A stretch of DNA of 64,000 nucleotides from Tupaia tana (GCA_026018925.1 JAKSZU010000004.1:113351131-113415130), one strand, 5' to 3'; shown: positions 21,991-34,119, counted from the first letter of the stretch. Numbers and translations are program-made. The notes: a model not told the origin generated them from the sequence alone.

Positions 21991-22292
21991 CCTATATTTC
22001 TTGTGATCCGGGGATGATTTCTTGTCATCTGATGGATGGTGTGTTTCTTTCAAATTCTTGAAGTTCAGTCTGAATGTTCAGGAGCAAGCAGACAGAGGTG
22101 ATCTAGACTCTCTTTGCCGTTCTGTTGTGATTGCTGGTGCAGCAGATTCAGTAGATATTGAGGAATATTTTAACCCGCTAGCTCATTTGCTGGAGCTGAA
22201 TTATCAGTAGAAAATCTTCATTTCTCCTGTGCCCTGAAATACCTAGTTCGCAGGAGTCATGTGGAACCTTCTTCTGAAGGCCTGGCCTCTTC

Positions 22293-22311
22293 TCAGTTTT
22301 TTCTTAACTTT
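22293..22311. repeat. Right 19-bp target-site duplication of the HAL1-like element
   Basis: Identical to 19712-19730. It continues into array sequence (GAGATGACTTTGAC) shared with the other units, which shows the uninterrupted target. Confidence 0.93.
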
Positions 22312-22355
22312 GAGATGACTTTGACTAGATGTTTTCTGTAAAAGTTGCCTTCTAT

Positions 22356-22530
22356 GGGGTTGGCATGTAATGGGGTAGTTAATGCATTAGACTCCCATAT
22401 GGTCAATCAGGGTTTGAGGTTCAGATCTGGCAATGTATTTTATCACTTCCTTTCCTCTCTCTCTGTCTCTCTCTGGTCAACCTAAAAAATACTAGCAAAT
22501 AAAATAAAATAAATAATTCTTGAAAAAATA
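22356..22530 (+). mobile_element. Short tRNA-derived SINE
   Basis: GTTGGCATGTAATGGGGTAG head, weak B box, CT-rich stretch, TGGTCAACCTAAAAAATAC and AT-rich tail. Confidence 0.75.
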
Positions 22531-22544
22531 AAAGTTACCTTTTG

Positions 22545-22702
22545 GGCAGGCTGGTGGCATGGTAGTTAGGACCACAGGGTTGACTGCATGGTTCAAGTCC
22601 CAGACCTCACAGTTAGAGAAGCACACTGGGCACACGTGCATGGGTGACCAGAATCCCAGGAGGAAAATGGAGGAGAAGGGACTGCAGTGTAGTCATTCTC
22701 TC

Positions 22703-22755
<53 letters not shown>

Positions 22756-22818
22756 GTGTTTCTGTGTGTATCTGCCAAGCACCTGCACCCAATACCAAAT
22801 TGAAAATAAAAAAGAAGT
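22545..22818 (+). mobile_element. SINE variant with (CT)n, array-resident
   Basis: Head GGGCAGGCTGGTGGCATGG, B box GGTTCAAGTCC, AGGAAAATGGAGGAGAAGGG, expanded CT run, then GCCAAGCACCTGCACCC. Equivalent copies lie near 29520, 35240, 39150, 44440 and, partly, 46738, so it was present before the units duplicated. Confidence 0.82.
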
Positions 22819-22986
22819 TTGCCTCCCATCAACTATGTTTGAATGAATGCTGTTTCATATTCTTATACTGTAGACTTATGTTTGAACTTTCATGTCTGGG
22901 GTGAAAAGAATTTAATGACTGCTGTCAGAATGATTTCTTCTTTTGTTTTTAGAGACCTAATCTTAACTTGAAGAGTTCTTTACATT

Positions 22987-22987
<1 letters not shown>

Positions 22988-23061
<74 letters not shown>

Positions 23062-23163
23062 GTATATGTATATATGTATATGTATGTATGTAGATATATT
23101 TATATAATATATATATGTATATATATACATATATATACATATATATATATATATATATTATAT
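22988..23163. repeat. AT/GT-rich microsatellite
   Basis: TATATA with TGTATA interruptions; the tyrosine/isoleucine frames over it are meaningless. Confidence 0.95.
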
Positions 23164-23838
23164 AGATCATTGTTGGTTTTCCTTTTTTTTGGTACTTTTA
23201 TAATCTCATACTCAACCTCTAACATAATAATCTCTAGTGATAAATTTCAGTCTTTTTGTAAATTAGGAAGATATATAGCAGTGATGTTCTTTTGCATACT
23301 GCTTACTCCATAAAAAAAATGACAATTTTCTATTTATATTGGGATTAGGTAATTGGCTAAACACATACATGTTATATAGTCATTTTATTTTAAAATAAAA
23401 TCATACCTAAGCAGACAGTTGCTTTTTTGAATTACGTAGAGTGACAATATGGTATTTTAAAAGTAGAATCCCCCCAACCCTCAGTATATCTCAGCTTTTC
23501 TATTTCATGTTATATATGTCTATAATTTGTTAAAAATATGATTACCACTAAACGTTCTTATATATAAAAATAAAAGCAAAATGCTAGTACTAATCTATAC
23601 TGCTCCCATGTCTTACAGACATTCCTGGTAAGGGACGAGCACCAGCTTCTGGAACAACATTGCCCTGCAGGGTGGCGTTCATCCCCAGTACTAGCTTCCC
23701 TGCATTTTCTGCTTTCCTTTCAAGTTATTATGGGAACACCTGCCCTCCATGTGTCTAATCTTTGTGATCACACTCTGTTCGCCAAGTAAAATGGTTGTTT
23801 CCCACTTTTTATCTGGAGAGCTCCTCTTCTATATTTTA

Positions 23839-23841
<3 letters not shown>

Positions 23842-23888
<47 letters not shown>

Positions 23889-24121
23889 GCTATAGGGCAT
23901 GTGCGCTCACCAGAAAGACAAAGAGAGACAGACAGAAAGTGAGAAATTACCCCCCAGGGGGGATGGCCACTCTGTAATCCTTCTCCTCCATTCTCCTCTT
24001 GGGATCATGGGCATGCATGCACACACGCCTGACGTGAGTTTAAGCCACTGGGTCTGGGACTCAAACCGTGGTTCACTACATGGGAGTCCAGTGACATAGA
24101 CACTACGCTAACTGCTGGTTC
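23842..24121 (-). mobile_element. Young long SINE
   Basis: Long T run, then complement of the complete body. Target duplication CTATATTTTACCT at 23829-23841 and 24122-24134. Confidence 0.95.
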
Positions 24122-24351
24122 CTATATTTTACCTATTTAATACAAAGCCTTTGTGCTTAGATACAACCTTTTCATAGATTAATTCATGTGTCAATTTGAA
24201 CTTTTTACCCCCCTTTTCAAGCTGAGAGTATACATTTCCTTGAATGTAGTTGATGTTCCCTAATTGTTTTTAAATCAGGAAATGAATTTAGATGGAAAAG
24301 AGTTGTGATTTAAAAAATAATCTTTTATTATTTTATTTATTTATTATTACT

Positions 24352-24360
24352 TGTTAGTTT

Positions 24361-24410
<50 letters not shown>

Positions 24411-24490
24411 AAGCCACCAGGTCTAGAACTTGAACCATTGTTGACCATATGGGAATCCAGCACCTTAACCACCACACCAACTCCTGGCCC
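24352..24490 (-). mobile_element. Short SINE with (GA)n
   Basis: GA run 24367-24407, then the complement of the tRNA head ending CACCAACTCCTGGCCC. It lies where one array unit is truncated. Confidence 0.8.
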
Positions 24491-24495
24491 TTCTT

Positions 24496-24790
24496 CTTTT
24501 TTTTTTTTGTTTTTGTTTTTGTTTTTGTTTTTGTTTTTTGAGAGATTTTCGCTATAGGGCGTGTGCGCTCGCCAGACAGACAGAGAGAGACATAGAGACA
24601 GAAAGTGAGAAATCACCCCCCAGGGGGGATGGTCACGCCGCAATCCCTTCTCCTCCATTCTCCTCTCGAGATCCTGGGCACGCAAGCACACACACCCGGC
24701 GTGAGTTTTAAGCCAGCAGGTGCGGGACACGAACCGCAGTCGACTACGTGGGAGTCCAGCGACATAGCCATTACGCTAACTGCTGGTTCC
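24496..24790 (-). mobile_element. Young long SINE
   Basis: Tail complement of repeated TTTTTG units, then a complete body. Target duplication CTCCTGGCCCTTCTT at 24481-24495 and 24791-24805. Confidence 0.95.
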
Positions 24791-25165
24791 CTCCTGGCCC
24801 TTCTTCCAAGCACTAACACCCAATAGCTTATTCAAAGGAAAAAAAAAAAAAAAGTGTGTTGCCTTCCCACTAATATGTTTGAAGTGAAAAGCTGTTTTGT
24901 ACTCTTAAATTGTAAACTTATCTTTTGCAGTTTATATTTTAGGTAAAACCGAATTGTATAATTATTTCTGTCTGGATAATTTCTCCTTTTTTTAATACTT
25001 AGTCTTAAGTTATTTACATAATTTGTATTTCATAGATCATTGTTAGTTTTCTTTTTTTGTTTTTGGTGTTTTTTGAGCCTATACTCAACTCCTAATGTAA
25101 TAATCTCTAGTGGGAAATTTCAATATTCTTTTTAAATTTATGTAGGCATATATTAGTGTTGTTCT

Positions 25166-25415
25166 CAGCACCTGCAGGTGGTATAATGGTTTCATTTTTG
25201 GACTCGCACATAGCCAACAGACATTCCAATCTGAGAAGGGCCACTTTATATTCACGCCAAATGCTTGAGCATGTGTGCCCAAAATACCGAGATAAGCATG
25301 GAGGAAAATGGATTGTACACTGGCCAACCCACATGGGGGCTTATTTCTCACTTTCTGTCTCTGTCTCACTTTGTCTAGTGCACATGCCCAATAGTAAAAA
25401 TTTCCTTAAGGGAAA
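25166..25415 (+). mobile_element. Old long SINE, shared by middle array units
   Basis: Head ACCTGCAGGTGGTATAATGG and body CAAAATACCGAGATAAGCATGG. Equivalents at about 30072-30320, 35823 (deleted remnant), 39705-39960 and 45247-45500. The first and last units lack it. Confidence 0.85.
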
Positions 25416-25549
25416 TATGAAGCTCTTACGTATGCTGTTTATGGCATAAAAACATAATGACAATTCTTTATTCATATTAGAATTAGGTTCTAGGCTAAAT
25501 ATAAACAAACATTTCCAAACAATATATTTATTTATTTATTTATTTATTT

Positions 25550-25635
25550 TTTTTAAGCTGTCAGGTCTAAGACTCGAAAGGTGGTCAACTACATAGGAGT
25601 CCAGTGACGTACTCATTCACCATTTGCTGGTCTCC
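25550..25635 (-). mobile_element. SINE head fragment
   Basis: Complement of the tRNA head only (AAGCTGTCAGGTCTAAGACTC to TTTGCTGGTCTCC). Confidence 0.7.
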
Positions 25636-25901
25636 AGCAATTTTATTTTTAAACAAAATTGTAACTACCAGACTTTGGATATTAAACTATATAAAGTGAT
25701 GGCTGGGTATTTTGACAATAAGGTCCCCCAAACACTTTTTTTTCCATAGTTATTTCTATCATGTTATACATCCTTTACAGTATGTTAGAAAGTAATTAAA
25801 ATTAAATATTGTTACATGTGTAAATAATACCAACAGGCATAGCACTAATCTCATAACAAGACTTAACAGTCATTCCTGGAAGGGGGTGAGCACCTCATTC
25901 T

Positions 25902-26161
25902 TTTTTTTTGGGGGGGGGGATGTATTTTCACTATAGGGTGTGTTCGCTCGCCAGACAGAGACAGAGAGACAGAAAGTGAGAAATCACCCCCCAGGCGGGA
26001 TGGCCAGGCCGCAATCCCTTCTCCTCCATTCTCCTCTCGGGATCTTGGTCATGCACGCACACAAGCTCCATGTGAGTTTTAAGCCACCCGGTCCGGGATG
26101 TGAACCAGGTCGACTACGTGTCGAGTCCAGTGACATAGCCATTACGCTAACTGCTGGTCCC
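25902..26161 (-). mobile_element. Young long SINE
   Basis: Complete complement. Target duplication GTGAGCACCTCATTCT at 25886-25901 and 26162-26177. The paralogous position near 36065 is empty. Confidence 0.95.
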
Positions 26162-26540
26162 GTGAGCACCTCATTCTAAAACAACATTGCCATGTATTGT
26201 GGCATTCATCTCCAGTATTAGCTTTCTTGTATTTTATACTTTACTTTCAAGTTCTCATAGAAACACCTGCACTCTCTTTGTCTAATCTTTTGCTCACACT
26301 TTGTTTGCTAAGTAGAAAGGTTTTTCCTGCTTTTTGGCTTAAGAGATCTTCGTCTATATTTTACCTCTTTAATATAAAGCCTTCTTTGTGCTTAGGTACA
26401 ACTTTGCATACATTAGCTCATGTGTCAACTTGTGCTATTTTTCTTCATTTTCAAGGTGAGAGCATACGCTTCCTTGGATGTAGTTGACATATCAGAATCA
26501 TTTTTAGATGAGTAAATAAATTAAGATGAGACAGGGTTGA

Positions 26541-26543
<3 letters not shown>

Positions 26544-26592
<49 letters not shown>
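26544..26592. repeat. (TA)n microsatellite
   Basis: Pure TA run 80-130 bases upstream of the first cassette exon. The third cassette copy has a poly-T run in its place. Confidence 0.93.
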
Positions 26593-26594
<2 letters not shown>

Positions 26595-26675
26595 TGTTTT
26601 TGATATCTTGTGTTTCTATTTTCTGCATAATTGTTTGAAACCAAAAGCTTTTTTATGGGATTTCTTTCCAAGTAG

Positions 26676-26840
26676 CTATACTACTCAACATGTGAAGGAC
26701 ACAAAGAAGAATAAAAATGAGAAATGGGCCTCGATAAAATGTAGGTTTATACAAACATTGAAGACTGATTCACCTTCTGATGGTCGACCAGGTGTGAATG
26801 CTGTCAACAGTTCTTATGAAATAAATCCGGAAGGAGTCAG
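26676..26840 (+). CDS. ANKRD26-family gene, cassette exon copy 1 (unit A1)
   Basis: 165 nt, phase 2-2, open throughout. Acceptor TTTCTTTCCAAGTAG|C and donor TCAG|GTAAAC. Encodes YTTQHVKDTKKNKNEKW, then TLKTDSPSDGRPGVNAVN and EINPEGVR: lysine-rich first, then the conserved DSPSDGR core. Joined to the upstream exon the first codon is Ser (AG+C). Near-identical flanks and copies at 36567 (closest), 32106, 40813 and 48254 show it arose by duplication. No domain is recognised; likely a flexible linker. Confidence 0.82.
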
Positions 26841-27504
26841 GTAAACATCTACAACTTTTTCATTTTCCTGTGACAAAAATTAGCACTGGTTACTTTTTCT
26901 TGAAACACAGCAGAATAGTGTAGTCATCGGGTGAAATGAGAACTCTCAACTGTTGATTCTAGTGAAAAGTTGACACAAATGAGAACAAATGTCCTTGATA
27001 ATGAGGAGTTTCAGTAGGTTCTAAGAAAGCCTGACAGTGAGGTACGCATAGAAATCTCCCCTGAGAATCTTTAATAGTAAAAATAAGGGAAAACTAGGCA
27101 ATAAATGAAGAACTTGGTATTCCAGGATGTTTTCTTTCTTTTTTCAATCTTAAAACAGATGATTCTAGGTTATGTTTGTATGCTGTTGGAAATGATCCTA
27201 TAGATTTGTTTATTATATTTAAATTTGTTTTAAGGTATTAGTATTAGTAGTCATGAAACATTATTGTTTTATATTTTTACAGTAAAATATGAATAATTGT
27301 TATTAAAATTTGCACTCATATAAACTTTCATGTTAAGAGGGCAGTCATTTAAAATTAGTTCAGAAATGAAATTATAACATGTAAAGGATGACATAAAGTT
27401 AAAATATCATACATAGATTTTTTAAATATGTAATTATAAACTTACACAATACACACATGCAAACCAAGCTGAATAGTATTTTTTTTTTTTTTTTTTTTTA
27501 GTTT

Positions 27505-27583
27505 AGGAGCCAGCTTGTGGCATGGTAGTTAAAAGGCAACAAACTAACATAAGGCCAAGATGGTTCAAGTCCCGGCCATGGCA

Positions 27584-27624
<41 letters not shown>

Positions 27625-27690
27625 CTCTCTTTCTTTCTCCTCTCTCTGAACAAATTAGAATCAAATATCCATGATGATAATAAATAAACT
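27505..27690 (+). mobile_element. Short SINE with (CT)n, array-resident
   Basis: GGAGCCAGCTTGTGGCATGG head, GGTTCAAGTCCCGGCC, CT run, AACAAATTAGAATCAAAT. Equivalents near 33219, 37388 and 41925. Confidence 0.82.
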
Positions 27691-27719
27691 GAAAAGGAAA
27701 AAAAGGAACTTTATTTAGT

Positions 27720-27966
27720 TTGATTTTTCCCCTTAACAAGATGTGTACTCTCCAGAGAGAGTGGAGTGTGAGGGGTGGATGTAAGAAAATATCTTTTGTG
27801 ATGATGTCCATGCCACAATTTCATCTTCTACATACTCTTCTCAGGGTTGTTGGCATGCCCACTCATGTACCCAACATGTTTTTCAAGGAGCCAGGGCAGG
27901 GACTTGAACTGCATATTGTGTCTTGGGGCAATCCTGTCTTAACCTCCCCACTACCTGCTGTCCCCT
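27720..27966 (-). mobile_element. Old long SINE, array-resident
   Basis: Complement with TACTCTTCTCAGGGTTGTTGG and CCACTACCTGCTGTCCCC. Equivalents near 33440, 37640 (partly deleted), 42105-42600 (interrupted) and 49900. Confidence 0.8.
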
Positions 27967-28419
27967 ACATTGAATAAAATTGGGTCCTCTTGGATGAGTC
28001 TGTTTTACAAGTACCTTTGACAGTATCATTGTGAATAGCTATAATATCCAGAGATTTTCTAAAATATTGATTCTAACTCCCCAATAGTTACTTAGAGTCT
28101 AGTGAAGAGAATTGACATTGTTTCCATCCAATACAGATATAAACTATAGACAAACTGTCATAGATTATTACTTTCCAGTTATCAAGTTCTCAAGTATAAT
28201 TTAAAAAAGGCGTTTCCCTGAACCAGGAATGTAATTAACACATATTATGCATTTTATAAGTATTTGTTTCATGTATGAAACAACTGTTGGAAGAATGATG
28301 AGTCTAATTATTCATTTATTTATGAAAATATAATCTCTAGATTATTATAAGCAGCTTTCCCCAAAGACCTATGGATAGTCTATCTATTTTTAAATTTACT
28401 TTCTTTCTGTATTTTTTTT

Positions 28420-28665
28420 TCTTGCTATAAAGCCGATGCACTCATCAGAGAGAAACTGAACAAGAGAGATACAGTGAATGTGAGGGCCAGCCCAGGGCAG
28501 TTGGAGGGATGGGCACACTGTAATTCTTTTTTGGCTTTGGATTTGGGGCACACACACACACATACATACACCTGGAATGATTTTCAAACCACCCGGTCTG
28601 GGGTTAAAACTGAAATAGGCCATTTGGATCCAGCACTCTAACATCCACACCACATGCTGGCCTCT
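28420..28665 (-). mobile_element. Old long SINE, array-resident
   Basis: Complement ending CCACACCACATGCTGGCC. Equivalents near 34120, 38050, 43300 and 50500. Together with landmark L it marks the start of a unit. Confidence 0.8.
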
Positions 28666-29519
28666 TGTCTCTTTGTAATAGGTTATATTCTCTATATTAA
28701 GAATTTATTACATACTTGCTATGTTTTTTTCATTGGTATTTATGGTGCAATGGATCAGAGAAAACACAAACTTCATTTGTATTTTAATATGAAAAATAAG
28801 GGTGTTGTAATTAATGGACTGAAAAAGTTGATGTCCAAGCATTATGAAATATTCCATAATTGAAATAAAAGAGAACATCGGAATTTATTTTCTTTTGCAT
28901 GGTAACTAGTGCCTGGCTTCAGGCACAGTCACTTCTAACTGAGCAGCCTGCTTATCTTATATATAGTTCTGGCCAGAGTGGAGATTCAAGACCAGCAATC
29001 CTCCAGAGCTACAAGTAGGGTGACATCTTCGGTGATGGTCTGGTTATACAGTGTGTGTTGGCCACTGGTTGACAGTGGAATACGTGTATATCAGAGTGTG
29101 TTTGTCTCAGATAGACTGTCTTTCTAAAGAAAGTCACTGATGTGGAGAACGGATAAGTAAGGCTAATGGTCACTGACCGAGTACACGTAAAACTGAGGCA
29201 GGGTGATGGCACAGCAGTAAACTCAATGCTCTGTGAATTATATCCTCAAGAGAGGGTGCTGTGTTTGTGTCCAGAGACATCCCTGAGTGCCAGGCATTTG
29301 CTGGCTCATGGTCTGGGATTGGGTGAGGCTAGAATTCAGTTTCAGCATCAGAACCTTATTGGGGCTGCTCTTTGTCTTTCTTTATTAAAAAATGAATAAA
29401 AGAATAAAAATGTAAAATGTGTTCTTCTGGCTGTATGTCCATGGCTGTGGGTCAGTCCATTTATAACCTTGAGATGACTTTGACCAGATGCCTTAGATAT
29501 TTAGATGGTGCCTTGGGCC

Positions 29520-29760
29520 ACCTGGTGCATAGTTGTTATGGTGTCTTCATCCCACTCGGTCCACTACATTGTTCAAGTTCCAGATCTCACAGTGAGAGAG
29601 ACACACTGGGCACATGTGTATGAGTGTTCAAGATCCTGAGAAGAGAAAGAGAATGGAGAAGGGCTTGCAGTGTAGCCATTCCCTCAGGTGTTCTCTCTCT
29701 CTTCCTCTATCCTCTTTCAAGCACCAGCACCCAATAGCTAATTAAAAGAAAAAAAAAAAT
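29520..29760 (+). mobile_element. SINE variant, array-resident
   Basis: GGCCACCTGGTGCATAG head through CAAGCACCAGCACCC and an A-rich tail; paralogue of 22545-22818. Confidence 0.78.
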
Positions 29761-30071
29761 TATGTGTTGCCTTCCCTAAAGCATGTTTGAAGTGAAGAGC
29801 TCTTCTGTATTCTTAAATTATAAACCTTTTTACAGTTTAAAGTTTAGATCAAAAAGAAGTATGTTCCGATTTCTGTCTGGATAATTTCTTCTCTTGATGC
29901 CTAGTCATAACTAGAGTGTTTATTTAACTATTATTTCATACATAATTGTTAGTTGTATTTTATTTTGTTTTAGTTACTTTTACGTGCTTATACCCAACTC
30001 CTAATGTTATAAACTGCAGTGTGAAATTTCAGTCAATAAATTGATGTAGTTTTTGTAATAGTGTTGTTCTT

Positions 30072-30320
30072 GGGACTTGCAGGTGATGTAATGGTTATTA
30101 CAATGTTGGACTTTCACATAGATGATTGGGTTTCAAGGTCAAGAATGGCTGCATTAAATTTATTCCAAATGATTAAGCATGTGTGCCCCAAATCCTGACA
30201 TGAGAATGGAAGAGAAGAGATTTTGAAATGGCCAGGCCCCCTGGGGGTCTCTTTCTACTTCTGTCTCTCTCTCTCTCTATGGCTAGTGCATGCCCCCATA
30301 GTAAAAATGCCCCATAAAGG
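30072..30320 (+). mobile_element. Old long SINE, array-resident
   Basis: GGGACTTGCAGGTGATGTAATGG head; paralogue of 25166-25415, in the same place relative to landmark M. Confidence 0.83.
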
Positions 30321-31239
30321 AAATATAATGTTCTTATGTATGCTGTTTACTGCATAAAAACATAATGACAATTCTCTATTTATATTAGAATTAGGTATGA
30401 GGCCCACCAGAAAGAAAACTTTTCTAGTCATTTTATTTTCAATGAAAATCATAACTAACCAGACTGTAGGTTTTTAATTCTATAAAGGGACAGCTGGGCA
30501 TTTTAAAAATAGGTTCCCACTAACCATCAGTATTTCTATAATATCTTCTCTCATGCTACATGACCCTCACAGTATGTTAAAAAAAAACTTTATTAAATTT
30601 AAATATCATTATATATATATAAATAATACTGAAAATGATAGCACTAATCTGTATTGCATCCAAGCCTTAACAGTCCTTCCTGGTAGGGGGGTGAGCTCTT
30701 TATTCTCAAACAGCCTTTTCCTGTAGTGTGGCCTTCAACTCCAGTACTAGCTATCCTGCGTTTTATCCTTTCAAGTTCTTGTGCACTCCCTGTGTCTAAA
30801 ATGGTGCTCACTCTTTGTTTGCAAGGTCAAAAGTTTTATTTCCCAATTTTCGACTTGTGAGCTCTTCTACATGTTACCTCTTTAACATACAGCCTTTTTG
30901 TGCTTAGGGATAACTTATCATAGATCAGCTCATGTGTCAGTTTGTACCATTTTTCCTCATTTTGAAGCTGAGAATATATACTTCCTTTTATGTAGTTGAC
31001 ATATGGGATTGTTTTCTTTTTATTTGCTTTTTTTATCGTAGAAAAACAGGTGGTGTGTCTAATATTTACTCTAGTATGTATTTACTTTTGGTAATACTGA
31101 TGCAATATTGTTGGACTGTCTAAAAAGTCATGACACATTTTTCCATAGAAAATAGTAAAAAACTAAAATATACATCGTGACTCTTACAACCCAATATGTC
31201 CTCAAAGAATTACAGTGAGGGTCAGCAGGTGTCATGGCA

Positions 31240-31480
31240 GTTAGGATCCCAGTGTGGGAAGACGATGGGAGGAGAGTCTGAGGGAAGACATTAAGGAGAA
31301 AAACTAGAGAGACCAACGTTTTTGGGACACATAAATTGATTATAGTCTGTTGATGATAACATGTAGGGCATCTCTAACTGGACTGGAGATAAATGAATTC
31401 ATGTTGGCAAATTCACTTTACAGGCAAAGTGATGTATAGTGATTGAATGTATAAAAGAAATTAAAATAATACCAAAAAAG
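31240..31480 (+). repeat. L1 3' UTR fragment
   Basis: TGATGATAACATGTAGGGC and AAGTGATGTATAGTGATTGAATG match the L1 3' end seen near 62780-62870. Confidence 0.65.
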
Positions 31481-31794
31481 ACCTAGGCTCCCACAAGACT
31501 TATTGCAGTTTGAGTCTCAGACATGGTAACTTGCTTTCTCACTTTTCCTTCCGAAATCTCTCTGGTGAGTGTGCATAACTTATAGCAAATTTTAATATTA
31601 ATGATGGTGGAATTAAATACACAGTTCTTAGATAAAAAAATTAGAGTGATAACTAATCACATTTTTTTTCTTGTATTACCTATTTCTATTCCAAAAGTCA
31701 GCAGATACTGTGACTTTTGTCTCAGGAATATATTGGCACCAACATGAATGTGTTTATTTTCTTTTGGTTCCAAACCCTTTCTTTCTCTATTCAT

Positions 31795-31940
31795 TTTTTT
31801 TTCTTTTTGAATTTCATTTTATTTATTGTGATTATTATTATTATTTAAATTTATTTATTTTTTTCATTTCATTTTCTTCCATACATTCAATCACATTATT
31901 ATTTGTCATACAAAATGGGTATTTCCACAGGTGAACATTT
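31795..31940 (-). repeat. L1 3' end fragment, antisense
   Basis: ACATTCAATCACATTATTATTTG and CATACAAAATGGGTATTTCC match the complement of the L1 3' end. Confidence 0.68.
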
Positions 31941-32105
31941 CTCCCTAGTTTTTTAATAAGTAAATAAATTAAGATGGGAAAGAGTTGGTATTTTTTTAAA
32001 TAGTTATTTCATTCTGGGATTTGTGGGTTTTTGTTGTTGTTGTTGCTGCCATTATTATAATTCTTAGAAACCAAATGCTGTTTTAATGGATTTCTTTCCA
32101 AGTAG

Positions 32106-32270
32106 CAATTCTACTCTGAGTGTGAGGGACACAAAGAAGAATGAAAATGAAAAATGGAGCTCGACAAGGTGTAGGGATATACAAGTGTTGGAGGCCGATT
32201 CACCTTCTGATGGTCGACGAAGTGTGAATATTGCCAAAAGTTCACATGAAATCAATCCAGAAGGAGTAAG
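32106..32270 (+). CDS. ANKRD26-family gene, cassette exon copy 2 (unit B1)
   Basis: 165 nt, phase 2-2, open. Acceptor CCAAGTAG|C and donor TAAG|GTAAAC. Encodes NSTLSVRDTKKNENEKW, VLEADSPSDGRRSVNIAK and EINPEGVR. Closest to copy 4 (shared STLSVRDTKKNENEKW and ADSPSDGRR). It differs from copies 1 and 3 mainly in the lysine-rich half. Confidence 0.82.
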
Positions 32271-32762
32271 GTAAACGGCTCTAATTCTTGATTTCCTTGT
32301 GAAGGAATATTAGCAAGGCTGACTTTTTCTAGAAACATACCAGAATAGTGTAGTCATCAGATGAAACAAGAGAACACTCAACTGTTGATTCTATTGAAAA
32401 GTTGATAAAAATGAGAACAAGTGTCCTTGATAAGAAGCAGTTTCAGTAGATTCGAAGGAAGCCTGACTGTGAGGCAAGTGTGGAAATCTCCTTTGAGAAT
32501 TTGTAATGATAAAGGCAACAGAAAACTAGGTAATAAATGGAGAATGTAGGATTACAGGAAGTTTTCTTTCTTTTTTTTTTTAATGTGAAAACAGTTGCTT
32601 CTATATTGTTTGTATGCAGTTGGAAATAATCCTATAGAGATGTTTATTATAGTTAAATTTGCTTTAAGTTCTAAGTATTAGAAGGCTTGAAACATTATCT
32701 TTTTACAGATTTACAATAAAATATTAATAATTGTTCTTTAAAGTTTAAGTCATGTTGGGACC

Positions 32763-33015
32763 AGCAATTGGCATAATGGCTATGTCTCTAGACTCTCATG
32801 TAGTTGACTGTGGTTCAAGTCCCAGACTTGGTGGCTGAAACTTATGCTGGGCACATGTGTGTGTGTGTGCCCAACATCCCCAGTGGAGAATGGAGCAGAA
32901 GGGATTGCAATGTGGCCATCACCCCGGAGGGTGATTTCAGGCTTTCTGTCTCTCTGTCTCTCTCTGTCATTCTGGGAAGCACATACACCCTATAGCAAAA
33001 ACTTCTCCATAAAAA
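32763..33015 (+). mobile_element. Long SINE, B-unit specific
   Basis: GGGACCAGCAATTGGCATAATGG head to CCCTATAGCAAAAACTTC. Its paralogue is at 41462-41715; A units have no copy at this place, so it inserted after A and B separated and before the A-B pair duplicated. Confidence 0.93.
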
Positions 33016-33218
33016 CAAAAGTTTCATTCATGTAAAGTTTAACGTGAAGAGGACAGTTATTGAAAGTTAGTTCAGAATGGAATATCACAAGGTATTTCAA
33101 CATATAAGAGATGGCATTAATTTAAACTATCATACATGATTTTTTTTATAAAAAAGTAATTATAAACTTACTAAATACACACACACAATCCAGCCTGAAT
33201 AATATTTTTTTAGTTTAG

Positions 33219-33294
33219 GAGCCAGCAGGTAGCCAGGTTGTTCAAAGGCACTGGAATCCCATATGGAAACTTGGTTCAAGTTCCAGCCATGGCA

Positions 33295-33360
<66 letters not shown>
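33219..33360 (+). mobile_element. Short SINE with long (CT)n
   Basis: GGAGCCAGCAGGTAGCCAGG head, GGTTCAAGTTCCAGCC, CT run to 33356. Confidence 0.8.
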
Positions 33361-33439
33361 ACTCAGAATGAAATAAACATAATGATAGTAAATGTATGAA
33401 AAGAAAAAACAACACAACATCTTTTAGTGTTTTGTCCCC

Positions 33440-33675
33440 TTAAGGAAGTGTGTGCTAGTTAGAGAGAGTGGAGTGTGAGGGGTGGATTTTAGAAAACATC
33501 TTTTGGGTCGATGGCCTTGCCTGAATTTCATCTTCTACAGTCTCTTCTCAGGATTGTTGTGATGCACACTAACGTACCCAGCACGTTGTTTAAGGTGCTC
33601 GGCTGGACTGGGACTTAAACTGCACACTCTTCTGTGTGGGAATCCAGATCATAACCTTGCCACTATTTGATGGCT
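33440..33675 (-). mobile_element. Old long SINE, array-resident
   Basis: Complement; paralogue of 27720-27966. Confidence 0.76.
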
Positions 33676-34119
33676 CATACATTGAGTAGAATTGAGTCCT
33701 CCTTGATGAGTTTATGTGCTACAGTACATTGTGATTTCCTGAGATACCCTAAAATATCAGTTCTACCTACCCAAAAGATATGTAGACTCTGTGAAGAGAA
33801 GTGATATTGTTTACAGCCAATACAAATGTAAATTGTAGAAAAATTGTCATAGATGATTGCTTTCTAGCTCTTAAGTTTTCAAGTATAATAACCCATTGAC
33901 TTCTGCACCAGTCATTTCATGAAAACATACTATGCATTTAAACATGCTATGGTAAATATTTGTTGAATATATGAAACAGCTCTTGAACAAAAGAATGAGT
34001 CTCTTGATTCATTTCTTTATGAAAAAATAATCTCTTGATTATTGTAAAACAGCTTTCCATCATGGTCTATGTATATTCTTTTCACTTCTCAATTTTCTTT
34101 CCTTCTGTTTCTTTTTCTT

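Larger units (their letters stand above)
19731..22292 (-). mobile_element. Complete HAL1-like (ORF1-only) L1 relative
   Basis: Bounded by a perfect 19-bp target duplication. On the minus strand it contains, 5' to 3', a short leader, an ORF1-type reading frame, and 3' UTR sequence of the L1 type found elsewhere in the window, ending in an A-rich tail (T-rich at 19731-19760). There is no ORF2. The element is about 2.3 kb without the nested SINE. An L1 relative carrying ORF1 only is what defines HAL1 (half-L1) elements, which need another L1's ORF2 protein to move. Confidence 0.85.

Noticed and set aside
21320..22017. Plus-strand open frames at 21.3-22.0 kb
   Set aside because: Shadows of the antisense L1/HAL1 ORF1; the minus-strand translation matches ORF1 protein motifs.
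22559..23313. Ser-Leu and Tyr-Ile repeat open frames
   Set aside because: They arise from CT and TA microsatellites within or next to SINEs.
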